Positions 50,241-57,228 of a DNA stretch of 64,000 bases are shown piece by piece (the stretch's first letter is position 1; every line of letters starts with the position of its first letter). Under the pieces are notes generated by a model. The model ran no database searches, had not been told where the DNA came from, and worked only from the letters and a program-made list of their open reading frames with translations. Made by a program: the position numbers and the translations under genes. This stretch comes from Nonomuraea thailandensis. Its GTDB lineage: Bacteria > Actinomycetota > Actinomycetes > Streptosporangiales > Streptosporangiaceae. The stretch covers positions 6,407,501-6,471,500 of the forward strand of contig NZ_JAMZEB010000002.1 of assembly GCF_024172165.1 (NCBI RefSeq), given 5' to 3'.

Positions 50241-50593
50241 GCTGCCACCCCGTCGTAGCCCTCGACGTACGTGCCGATGCCGAGCTGTCGGCGCAGCTCG
50301 GGGTCGGTGCCGCCGATGACGCCCACCGGGTCGTACGGCAGGAGCCGCGCACGCTCGACACACGGGCCGGCCAGCCCGGTGAAGGGGCAGCCAGAGCAAC
50401 GCTTCTTCGCCTCGTCGTAGGCGTCGGCGGTCTCCGCGATGGGGAACCAGTCGTCGGGGTCAGCGCCCGGCTTGCGGCACACCGCCGCGGGGGTGAGGAG
50501 AAGTTCGTCGAGCTCGCGCAGGCGGGCAGCGGCCTGGCGCTCGGGGTCGGATGTGACAGTGTGGCGGCGTGATGCCACGATGTGGCTGGACAT
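50237..50593 (-). CDS. WhiB-like Fe-S regulator
   Basis: A 118-residue protein with the four-Cys pattern of WhiB-like proteins: AVCRKPGADPDDWFP, then KRCSGCPFTGLAGPCVERARL, so C-x2-C is followed by C after eight residues rather than the usual five. The turn after the cluster is GVIGGTDPELRR, where most WhiB proteins have a Trp in G-V-W-G-G. It heads the leftward transfer operon and may regulate it. Divergent from the GntR gene. Confidence 0.85.
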   Translation of the reverse strand: MSSHIVASRRHTVTSDPERQAAARLRELDELLLTPAAVCRKPGADPDDWFPIAETADAYDEAKKRCSGCPFTGLAGPCVERARLLPYDPVGVIGGTDPELRRQLGIGTYVEGYDGVAA

Positions 50594-50690
50594 CGGGTCC
50601 CAGTTCCTTTCACGAGGGGAGAGACCTGGTGTTAAGGGCCCCGCCTGGAAGTGGAGTTCCGGGCGTGGGCCCGCAGGGGGCTTGTGGCGA

Positions 50691-50723
50691 GCGGCTTTCC
50701 GGTGGAGCGGAGGCCGCTTTTTT
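50691..50723 (+). terminator. Hairpin followed by T6 in the whiB/GntR intergenic region
   Basis: An imperfect stem (gcggctttcc / ggaggccgc) followed by TTTTTT, oriented rightward. No rightward gene lies upstream, so it could end a short untranslated RNA or transcript entering from the left. The evidence is weak. Confidence 0.4.
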
Positions 50724-50766
50724 CATGCCCTGCTAGTCTGTGTTTGCTAGTAAACAACTTTGTAGA

Positions 50767-50785
50767 GAGTCATGCTGCATGACTC
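50767..50785. promoter_or_regulatory. Palindrome upstream of the KorSA-like regulator
   Basis: GAGTCATGC-T-GCATGACTC is a perfect 9-bp inverted repeat about 100 bp before the GntR start. Nearby, gtttGCTAGTaaac and a second GCTAGT form further symmetric elements. Together they probably form the divergent operator region controlling the transfer operon and the regulator. Confidence 0.6.
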
Positions 50786-50883
50786 GACGATCACTGTCAA
50801 GCCCCCAGGTGAGACGCGCGCTCTCTCGCCGCTCGTAATACGATCAACGCCAGCTTGAACAGCAACGTGGAGAGGATTCGCCC

Positions 50884-51630
50884 GTGCCCGTCGAGAGGTT
50901 CACCGAGGTCCTGGACGACCTTCGGGCCAAAATCCTCGACGGCAGCTACCCGGTCGATGAATTTCTTCCGCACACTGAACAGCTCAAAGAGTCCTACGGC
51001 GTCAGTGCGGCCGTGATCACGCGAGCAATGCAGGGGTTGAAGGCCGAGGGGCTGATCTGGCGCGTCGCCAACAGAGGCATGATGGTGCTTCAGCCGCCGG
51101 TCTGCGTGGGCGTGCCGGTAGCGATCGCACCGCACTATGAGCACCAGAACTGGGGAGAAGCCTGCCATCGCGCCCGCGTTACCGGCCGCTTCCAAGAAGA
51201 CTCGCGGATTCGCGCCGGTGCCGCCAACGATCTTCTGGCGCGGCTGTTCGACCTGAACGAGGGCGATCCCATCGTGTGGTGGTCGCGCATAGCCGTCATC
51301 GGCGAGCGGACAGCCGTCTTCCGTGACCGCGTCTGGTACCCGAAATCGATCTTCGGCGACGTACCGTCCAACGCCCTCACCCCCGAAGCGTTCGACGTCG
51401 CGCTGTCCCGGATCAACCCGAACACCAGCAACGCCGACCTCACCACGAGGGTTCGGCCCTGCACGGACAAGGAGGCGAAGGAACTGAAGATGAGCGAAGG
51501 CAGCCCCGTCTACGACATCACCCGGACCACCCATGATGAGGAAGGCCGCATATACGAACTGCTCCGCCGCGTCGCGAACCCGCTACGTTTTCACATTCGA
51601 GACCGGGGAGTGCCGCTCTCCTCATCCTGA
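50884..51630 (+). CDS. GntR-family regulator, KorSA-like
   Basis: A 248-residue regulator with an N-terminal winged helix (RFTEVLDDLRAKILDGSYPVDEFLPHTEQLKESYGVSAAVITRAMQGLKAEGLIWRVANRG) and a C-terminal UTRA-type effector domain (IVWWSRIAVIGERTAVFRDRVWYP, SPVYDITRTTHDEEGRIYE). GntR/UTRA proteins such as KorSA repress transfer genes in pSAM2-type elements. The GTG at 50884 follows GGAGAGGA. It faces away from the transfer operon and is convergent with the kinase gene. Confidence 0.85.
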   Translation: MPVERFTEVLDDLRAKILDGSYPVDEFLPHTEQLKESYGVSAAVITRAMQGLKAEGLIWRVANRGMMVLQPPVCVGVPVAIAPHYEHQNWGEACHRARVTGRFQEDSRIRAGAANDLLARLFDLNEGDPIVWWSRIAVIGERTAVFRDRVWYPKSIFGDVPSNALTPEAFDVALSRINPNTSNADLTTRVRPCTDKEAKELKMSEGSPVYDITRTTHDEEGRIYELLRRVANPLRFHIRDRGVPLSSS

Positions 51631-51645
51631 GCAGGAGAGATCCCA

Positions 51646-52542
51646 TTAAGGCACCGGCGTCCAACTCCAGGGCCGGGGTCCGCGCTCGCCACGCAGACAC
51701 GCCAGCCGCAGCATGATCTCATCCTGCCGCGCGGGGTTCTCAGCCGCGACCTGGGCGGCCATGCACGTCATCCGGAACTCGCGGATATCCCGCAGCACCT
51801 CGAACCCGGCCCACGCCGTCACGTCATATCCGTAAGCCCGCGCGAACCGGTCATACTCCTCGGCCGTAATCCGGCCCATCGTGAACGCCCTCACCGCCGT
51901 GGACGTCAGGTCCCACTCCGGAGGCCCAACCGAGCAGCGCTCCAGATCGAGCAACACCACCTCACCGTCACCCGTGGAAACAACGTTCCCGATCCAGGCG
52001 TCGCCGTGCACGACGCACTCAGGCAGCCCGTCAGGCAGGTTGGCGTACCGGGCTTCCAGCACGGCCAGATGGCGGCGCATCCACAGCCGATCCTCGTCCT
52101 CAAGGGTCGTGGCCCGCTCGATCCGATCGGCAAGCCGCACGAACGGATCCAGACGGCCGACGTCGAACGACGGCAACGGCAGGTCGTGCAGGCGCCGAAG
52201 CGCGACCGCCACCTGCAGCGCCGTCCCCTCCTTGTGCGGCGGCAGCTCCCACCACCAGGTGACCGCGCGGCCGTCCACCTCAACAGGCTGCTCAACGTCG
52301 GGCCACGCTCGCACGGCTGACACGTCGTTCGCTTCCAGCCACCTGGCCAAAGCCACCTCACGTGCCGCCGCAGCGAACTGGCCAGTGCGAGTGACACGAG
52401 CGATAACCCCGGACTGGAGCCTGAACAAGGCATTCTCGCCCAGCCGGATAAGCTCAGCGCCTACCGGATCGAGCCCAGCGTGACGGCCGGCCACATCGAG
52501 CGCGTCCCGGGCGGCCACTTCGGTACTCGTGGTGTCGGTCAT
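51646..52542 (-). CDS. Aminoglycoside-phosphotransferase-like kinase
   Basis: A 298-residue protein of the APH/choline-kinase fold: RLGENALFRLQSGVIARVTRTGQ in the N-lobe, ECVVHGDAWIGNVV (catalytic loop with Asp) and EVVLLDLERCSVGPPEWDL (metal-binding Asp) in the C-lobe. Such proteins phosphorylate small molecules, not only antibiotics. Its ATG overlaps the stop of the HTH-TPR gene, so the two form one unit often seen in actinomycetes. Substrate and role are unknown; antibiotic resistance is not implied. Confidence 0.88.
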   Translation of the reverse strand: MTDTTSTEVAARDALDVAGRHAGLDPVGAELIRLGENALFRLQSGVIARVTRTGQFAAAAREVALARWLEANDVSAVRAWPDVEQPVEVDGRAVTWWWELPPHKEGTALQVAVALRRLHDLPLPSFDVGRLDPFVRLADRIERATTLEDEDRLWMRRHLAVLEARYANLPDGLPECVVHGDAWIGNVVSTGDGEVVLLDLERCSVGPPEWDLTSTAVRAFTMGRITAEEYDRFARAYGYDVTAWAGFEVLRDIREFRMTCMAAQVAAENPARQDEIMLRLACLRGERGPRPWSWTPVP

Positions 52543-53903
52543 ACCTGGACCGCCTCACGGATGCGGTGCCGCAACACGGCTACCGGGTGCTGCCGCTCGT
52601 GTGGGTGGGCGAACCGCGACAGCTCCCGCATGTCGTCCTGTGCGCGGCGTGAACGCACGGTGCCCGCGTCCGTAAGCGCACGCGTGCCGATCGCAGCGGC
52701 CTCCTCAACTTCCCCGGCCGCCATCGTCAGGGAGGCGAGCTTGATGCCGCTGATCGCCCGGGACCGAACGTAGGCGGCGGTATGCCCGGCGACCGCACCG
52801 GAGAGCCGGGCCGACGCTTCGGCCACGTACTGGGCGTTGACCGCCTCGCTGATAACCTTCCCGTCGATCACCTTGCTGACGGATCGGTCGGCGATCGCCA
52901 AGTCGAACACAGCATGGCCAGTGTCGCCCTGGTGCTGGGCGGCGTCGTAGTACCGCATCCACGGCTTCTCCTCGCCGGGATGGATGCGATTGAACTCCTT
53001 GTCGGCCTCCTGGACGGCCTGCCACGTCTCGGCCACGCGGCCGAGCTTCGCGAACGCCCGCGCCTGAGCGGACCGCAGCATGGCGCGCTCACCGGCGGTG
53101 AGCCGGTCGGAGCGTACGAGAGCGAACTCCACCAGCGTGAGCCCGTCGTCGGCATCCCCGACCCAGATGGCTTGCCGTGCCATGCTGGAGAGCACCTTGG
53201 CGCGCAGGTGCCAGTCCTGGGCCTCCTCAGCGCAGGTGAGCGCGAGGGCAAACATCTGCCGAGCGTCGTCGTGGGCGTAGGCGTCGAAGGCCATGAATGC
53301 GGCCGCGTGCGCCAGCCAGCCGACTGCCGAGTACAGGGCATCATGCAGCTTGGCCGGGCAGCGGGACTGCTTGAGCAGTCCTACGGCGAACCGCAGTTGC
53401 CCGTTGACAGCCTCGCGGACCAGGCAGCCACCGTAGGTGTGATCCCAGGTGGTGAAGGTGTGGGCGATGGTTCGTAGTTCGGTGACGTCGGAGGGCTTGA
53501 CGACTGCAGGCGGGCTGATGGTCTGGCCAGGCATGGCCAGACCGGATAGGGAGGCTGACGCGGCCGCCCCCATCGCAGTACGGATGAACTGCTTACGGTC
53601 CACATCTGCAACGGTAACGGCCTGTTTGCGCCGCTGTGGGCGGGCAAGTCCGAGATCCTTGTCCTCATCTACCCCACAGACGGAGCGCAGCGCTTCCCGA
53701 TAGGCGGCGTTGGGCCAGCGCACAATGCCGCGTTCCAACTTGCCGACATAGTTGGCCGTCCACGACCCCGTCTGCTTCTTGTGGTGCAGCATCCATGCGT
53801 TGACCAGGTCAGCAAGGTCCTGCCGCGACGCTGGCTCCCCGGGCGCGGTCGGTGACGGCAGCCGCTCGCGCGCCCGCTGCAGCAGCAGATTCGGCTCCGA
53901 CAT
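52539..53903 (-). CDS. HTH regulator with TPR-like C-terminal domain
   Basis: A 454-residue protein. The N-terminus (about 25-75) is an XRE-like DNA-binding region (RQDLADLVNAWMLHHKKQTGSWTANYVGKLERGIVRWPNAAYREALRSV). An Ala/Ser-rich linker (about 110-125) follows, then about 300 residues of helical repeats resembling tetratricopeptides (DALYSAVGWLAHAAAFMAFDAYAHDDARQMFALALTCAEEAQDWHLRAKVLSSMARQAIW...). It is typical of actinomycete pleiotropic regulators near accessory clusters. It is divergent from small genes leading to the lanthipeptide cluster and could regulate it. Confidence 0.85.
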   Translation of the reverse strand: MSEPNLLLQRARERLPSPTAPGEPASRQDLADLVNAWMLHHKKQTGSWTANYVGKLERGIVRWPNAAYREALRSVCGVDEDKDLGLARPQRRKQAVTVADVDRKQFIRTAMGAAASASLSGLAMPGQTISPPAVVKPSDVTELRTIAHTFTTWDHTYGGCLVREAVNGQLRFAVGLLKQSRCPAKLHDALYSAVGWLAHAAAFMAFDAYAHDDARQMFALALTCAEEAQDWHLRAKVLSSMARQAIWVGDADDGLTLVEFALVRSDRLTAGERAMLRSAQARAFAKLGRVAETWQAVQEADKEFNRIHPGEEKPWMRYYDAAQHQGDTGHAVFDLAIADRSVSKVIDGKVISEAVNAQYVAEASARLSGAVAGHTAAYVRSRAISGIKLASLTMAAGEVEEAAAIGTRALTDAGTVRSRRAQDDMRELSRFAHPHERQHPVAVLRHRIREAVQV

Positions 53904-54064
53904 GGCGCACCTCCCGCGGGCATCGTCGCACAGCACGGCGTCGGCAGGCCCGCGAATCTGCCCCCAATCTGCCCCTTGACTGCCCCACTCGATGGCGTTC
54001 CCAAGCGCCCGACGTGACTCCAAGGTGGAAGGGACCCTTCACCGCACGTGAGGAGCAGCACACG

Positions 54065-54409
54065 ATGCAGGCTCTTGGCGAGGACCACCATCTCGCCCGC
54101 GCCCGCCCTGCCGGCGTCCCGGTGTTACCAGGCGACTCGGCGTGGGTGGCCCTCCTCGTGTCGTTCGACCGGGGCCAGACCTGGCGGCCGAGTGGCACGT
54201 TGAACCTGCCCACCGCCCAGTGCGACACGGCTGCGCGCCTCTTCCTCATGACCGCCATGAGCATGGCTACCGAAGACCACGCCCTGAACGTCGTCTGGCA
54301 GGTCCTTGCGTGGCCCGCCCGCGAGGGTCAGGAATGCCCGTCGGCCGCACCCCCCATCGTGTCGCTCCGCAGCGACGGTGAAGTCCCTGGTCAGCTTCCA
54401 CTCCCCTGA
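54065..54409 (+). CDS. Small protein of unknown function
   Basis: A 114-residue protein starting at the ATG at 54065 with AGGAG ten bases upstream. It contains WVALLVSFDRGQTWRPSGTLNLPTAQCDTAARLFLMTAMSMATEDHALNVVWQVLAWPA. I do not recognise a family. It is the first rightward gene opposite the HTH-TPR regulator and is followed 21 bp later by another small gene. Confidence 0.65.
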   Translation: MQALGEDHHLARARPAGVPVLPGDSAWVALLVSFDRGQTWRPSGTLNLPTAQCDTAARLFLMTAMSMATEDHALNVVWQVLAWPAREGQECPSAAPPIVSLRSDGEVPGQLPLP

Positions 54410-54430
54410 TATCCGCCTTGAGGCCTTCTA

Positions 54431-54781
54431 ATGACGATCGACGTACCTACCAGCCCCTCATCCGATGACGAATCCATGGCCCGCAACGCCACGGAGGTAC
54501 TGAGTGACGACAAGGCCCAGTTCCTGGCTGCGCAGTTGCAGGAGTCCTGGGGAGGCCGCTGGCAGGTGATGTGGGAACCTTGGGGCCGCAAATTCCGCGC
54601 GTTCCCCGCCTACGCCATGGACGTCAACACCCCCGTCGTGGGTACCAACCTGCGCGAGCTGTGGCGCAACGTCCTCGACATCGACCAGGTACTGCTGAAC
54701 GAGGTGGCGGCAGCCATCCCGGCGCACCCGCCCGTGGCCGTCCACGTACCCCCCGGATTCCTTCAGGAGGTGTTCGGGTGA
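54431..54781 (+). CDS. Small protein of unknown function
   Basis: A 116-residue protein, with EVLSDDKAQFLAAQLQESWGGRWQVMWEPWGRKFRAFPAY in the middle and a Pro/Val-rich C-terminus. No family recognised. The layout (two small genes opposite an HTH-TPR gene) recurs in actinomycete accessory loci, to my knowledge. A GTG in a good AGGAGG context overlaps its stop, but the frame beyond does not look like protein. Confidence 0.65.
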   Translation: MTIDVPTSPSSDDESMARNATEVLSDDKAQFLAAQLQESWGGRWQVMWEPWGRKFRAFPAYAMDVNTPVVGTNLRELWRNVLDIDQVLLNEVAAAIPAHPPVAVHVPPGFLQEVFG

Positions 54782-55335
54782 TCCAGCGAGACGCGGTCAG
54801 GCAGGCGGCACCGCGAGCAGCGAGCGTTGCTACGCCGCGTCTTGGCGCGACCGGTCGAGGACGGCTCATCAATGGCCGGCCGCGCACTCCGGCGCGGGCC
54901 TTGTCCAGAATTCAGCACCGTTGTGCAGGCTCGCGCCGCCTACAACTCGCAGTCCCACGGTGGAGCCCCTGGCCGCCGTGGGCTGCGAGCCCCAACCCCC
55001 GGCCATCATCTCTTCCCCTCGACATCGCCTCACGAGGCGCCGTCGAACTGTCGGCTGGGGCCGAGGGAGGCGAATCTAGGCGGCCGTCTGCTCGCCTCCC
55101 TCACCTTCCCTGGGCGCACAACGCCGGGACACCCCATGGGCGTCACGTCGTCGCGCCCACCATCCTCACCCTCACGACCTGCCGGTTGACTGGTGTCGTG
55201 GCGAGCAGAGGGTGGGGGTTCCAACCGATCCGAGACCGGAGGCGCGACCCCTGCACCTCCGGAACCAGCACCAGGCGCGGCGGCCCCGGCTCACACCCGC
55301 AGGGCGTGCCGCCGCGCCATCCGGAAGTGATCCCC
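54782..55335. other. 554-bp region without a convincing gene
   Basis: Long frames are open on both strands, but their translations are rich in Arg, Pro and Ser with no recognisable pattern, and third positions are not GC-enriched as in real genes nearby. One frame (GTG at 54778 after AGGAGG, continuing in frame to 55563) would fuse to the next small gene, so a 261-residue product is formally possible. I favour noncoding or decayed DNA. Confidence 0.5.
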
Positions 55336-55563
55336 ATGTACCGCTGGGAACCGCATATCCCAAGAGGCTCCCTCCTGTGCGTCGTCGAGTCGTCGTGCTG
55401 CGAGGAGTTCATCCTCTGCTCCGAGGATTCTCAGTTCTTCGTCCGACGCCGCGCGGCCAACGGCGGCCACGAGCAGACCGCCAGAGGCCCCTACGCTCGC
55501 GCCGCCAAGGCGTGGATCGAGCTGTCCTCAGGCCACCAGCACGCGGCCAAAGTGGCGTCATGA
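55336..55563 (+). CDS. Small Cys-containing protein of unknown function
   Basis: A 75-residue protein with YRWEPHIPRGSLLCVVESSCCEEF, ILCSEDSQFFVRRRA and a C-terminal Ala-rich part. Four Cys residues lie in the first 30. I do not recognise it. It precedes the lanthipeptide methyltransferase gene by about 120 bp and might belong to the same transcript. The start ATG has a weak GGAAG upstream. Confidence 0.5.
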   Translation: MYRWEPHIPRGSLLCVVESSCCEEFILCSEDSQFFVRRRAANGGHEQTARGPYARAAKAWIELSSGHQHAAKVAS

Positions 55564-55687
55564 CCGGGTTGGCCTGAGCCCGGCAACCTCCTCCAGAGGC
55601 AGGTCCCGGCGCGGCTAACCCCGGAGCGGCTTGCCAACAGCCACCATCGACCAGTTGCCCATCACAACCAAGAAGAGGGATGTACCC

Positions 55688-56959
55688 GTGATCACCGACA
55701 ACGGCGTCCAGGACGCCGCCGCCCTGCGTGACGCCATGACCGCCGACGTGGCGGCTCTCTGCACGGAATGGGGCTTTTCGCTCCCCGTGCCGGTCGAGGC
55801 CGCGTTCCGTACGGTTCCCCGGCACCTTTTCGCCCCGGGGGTGGCACTGGATAAGGCGTATGCGCAGGACATCGTCGAGGTCAAGCGCAGCGAGCACGGC
55901 GTACTGATCTCCACCATGTCCGCGCCCGCCACCCAGGCCGTGCAGCTCGTGCAGGCCGACATCAGGCCGGGGATGCGCGTACTGGAGATCGGCTCAGGCG
56001 GCTACTTCGCGTCGCTGCTCGCCGAGGTGGTCGGACCGACCGGCCAAGTGACGACGATGGACATCGACGCCGACGTGATCAGCCAGGCCCGCGCCTGCCT
56101 GGACACAGCCGGATACGAGCGGGTGCGGGTGGCCATCGGCGACGCCGAGTACGGCCTGAAAGACAACGCCCCTTACGACCGGATCGTGGTCACGGTCGGA
56201 GCGCCGGATATCCCGCCGGCCTGGCGCGAGCAGCTCGCCCCTGGAGGCCGAATCGTCGTCCCGTTGCGGATGAAGGGAATCAGCCGGTCACTCGCCCTTG
56301 AGCCTACGAACGATCACCTCGTCGCTGTTTCGCAGGCGGTCTCCGGGTTCGTCTGGATGCAGGGCGCCGGCGCCAACGACGGTCACCTGTGGCTACTGAA
56401 GGGGACAAAGGTCGGGCTGCGCTTCGACGACGGGAACCTGCATCGGCCCAGCGCTCTCGATGGCGTGCTGGCCGGTGAGCCCGCCGCGGCCTGGTCTGGA
56501 GTGACCGTCCAGAGGTCGGAACCGTTCCCGGACCTGGCGCTGTGGATGGCGACCGCGCTCCCAGGCTTCTGCCACCTGGCCGTGGACACCAGCGACGGTG
56601 GTCCAGGAGTCGCGGTCGAGCCGGGTGGACGCCAGTTCCCGTTCGCCGCGCTCGACGACGACGGCGACTCCTTCGCCTACCTGTCGGTCCGACCGGCCGG
56701 AGAAGGCATCGTCGAGATGGGAGCGCACGGTTACGGCCCTCACGGATCCCGGATCGCTACGGCGATCATGGAACAGGTGCGGGTGTGGGACCGCGACTAC
56801 CGCAACGGCCCCAGTCCGGACTTCGCCGTCTGGCCGATCGACACCCCCGCCGAGGCGCTGCCCGAGCGCGCGATGGTCATCGACAAGCGCCACACGAAGA
56901 TCACGATCTCCTGGCCCGACGTAGCTGCTCGGAGCCAGGTAGCCCCACCCACCCAGTGA
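55688..56959 (+). CDS. PCMT-like methyltransferase of the FxLD lanthipeptide system
   Basis: About 423 residues from the GTG at 55688 (GAGGGA seven bases upstream; a TTG at 55631 would add 19). The first 210 residues are a protein-L-isoaspartate methyltransferase-like domain (VPRHLFAPGVALDKAYA, SAPATQAVQLVQADIRPGMRVLEIGSGGYFASLLAEVVG, RIVVTVGAPDIPPAWREQLAPGGRIVVPLR). The C-terminal 200 residues are specific to the FxLD/OlvS-like group. These enzymes methylate an Asp side chain in the lanthipeptide, leading through aspartimide to isoaspartate. It lies 11 bp before the precursor gene. Confidence 0.85.
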   Translation: MITDNGVQDAAALRDAMTADVAALCTEWGFSLPVPVEAAFRTVPRHLFAPGVALDKAYAQDIVEVKRSEHGVLISTMSAPATQAVQLVQADIRPGMRVLEIGSGGYFASLLAEVVGPTGQVTTMDIDADVISQARACLDTAGYERVRVAIGDAEYGLKDNAPYDRIVVTVGAPDIPPAWREQLAPGGRIVVPLRMKGISRSLALEPTNDHLVAVSQAVSGFVWMQGAGANDGHLWLLKGTKVGLRFDDGNLHRPSALDGVLAGEPAAAWSGVTVQRSEPFPDLALWMATALPGFCHLAVDTSDGGPGVAVEPGGRQFPFAALDDDGDSFAYLSVRPAGEGIVEMGAHGYGPHGSRIATAIMEQVRVWDRDYRNGPSPDFAVWPIDTPAEALPERAMVIDKRHTKITISWPDVAARSQVAPPTQ

Positions 56960-56970
56960 AGGAGGAAACA

Positions 56971-57156
56971 GTGTCCATCAACATCGTCGAGGCACCCCAG
57001 GGGTTGGCTGCCGAGGAGATCCCTGACGAGTTCGAGCTCGACATGCGCGTGATCGAGGCGAGCGTGCCGCTGCCCGTACTGGCGTGCAACACCGACGACA
57101 ACTGCAACCCCTCGTGCAACAGCTCCTGCGCCACCGCCGTCGCCGACCCGTTCTGA
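56971..57156 (+). CDS. FxLD-family lanthipeptide precursor
   Basis: A 61-residue precursor starting at a GTG with GGAGG six bases upstream. The leader carries the defining FELD motif at residues 21-24 followed by MRVIEA. The C-terminal part has four Cys (39, 45, 49, 53), Ser/Thr at 41, 48, 51, 52 and 55, and a TDDNC segment like the T-D-D-x-C of other FxLD peptides. The core probably begins after residues 30-38. LanB would dehydrate the Ser/Thr, LanC close the rings and the methyltransferase modify an Asp. The cleavage site is not certain. Confidence 0.88.
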   Translation: MSINIVEAPQGLAAEEIPDEFELDMRVIEASVPLPVLACNTDDNCNPSCNSSCATAVADPF

Positions 57157-57171
57157 CGACGACGTAACCCC

Positions 57172-57206
57172 GCTGTCGGTGCCGTGCCCTTGGCGGCGCC
57201 GACAGC
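57172..57206 (+). terminator. Attenuator-like hairpin between precursor and lanB
   Basis: A 13-bp stem (gctgtcggtgccg / cggcgccgacagc, one G-U pair) with a 9-nt loop lies in the 72-bp gap between precursor and lanB. There is no T run. Partial termination or 3'-end protection here would give more precursor than enzyme message, as is common in RiPP operons. Confidence 0.7.
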
Positions 57207-57228
57207 CCCACCCCTGAGGCGGAGGATC

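Larger units (their letters stand above)
43767..51630. mobile_element. Conjugative-transfer module of an actinomycete integrative element
   Basis: Contiguous block holding an excisionase-type HTH gene, a TraB/FtsK-like translocase, several small membrane proteins, an SsgA-like protein, a DUF2637 protein, a WhiB-like protein and a divergent KorSA-like GntR gene. This is the content of pSAM2-type integrative and conjugative elements. The left boundary is set by glnA; the right boundary is unknown and may lie beyond 64 kb. No tRNA gene, integrase, or replication protein is visible in the window. Confidence 0.7.

Noticed and set aside
51646..52542. Calling the phosphotransferase an antibiotic-resistance gene
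   Set aside because: Only the general APH fold is supported. Many actinomycete homologues have other substrates, and no drug-specific motif is recognisable.
54778..55563. A 261-codon gene joining the gap to the small gene at 55336
   Set aside because: The RBS and overlap look good, but the translation before 55336 lacks protein-like composition; kept only as an observation.
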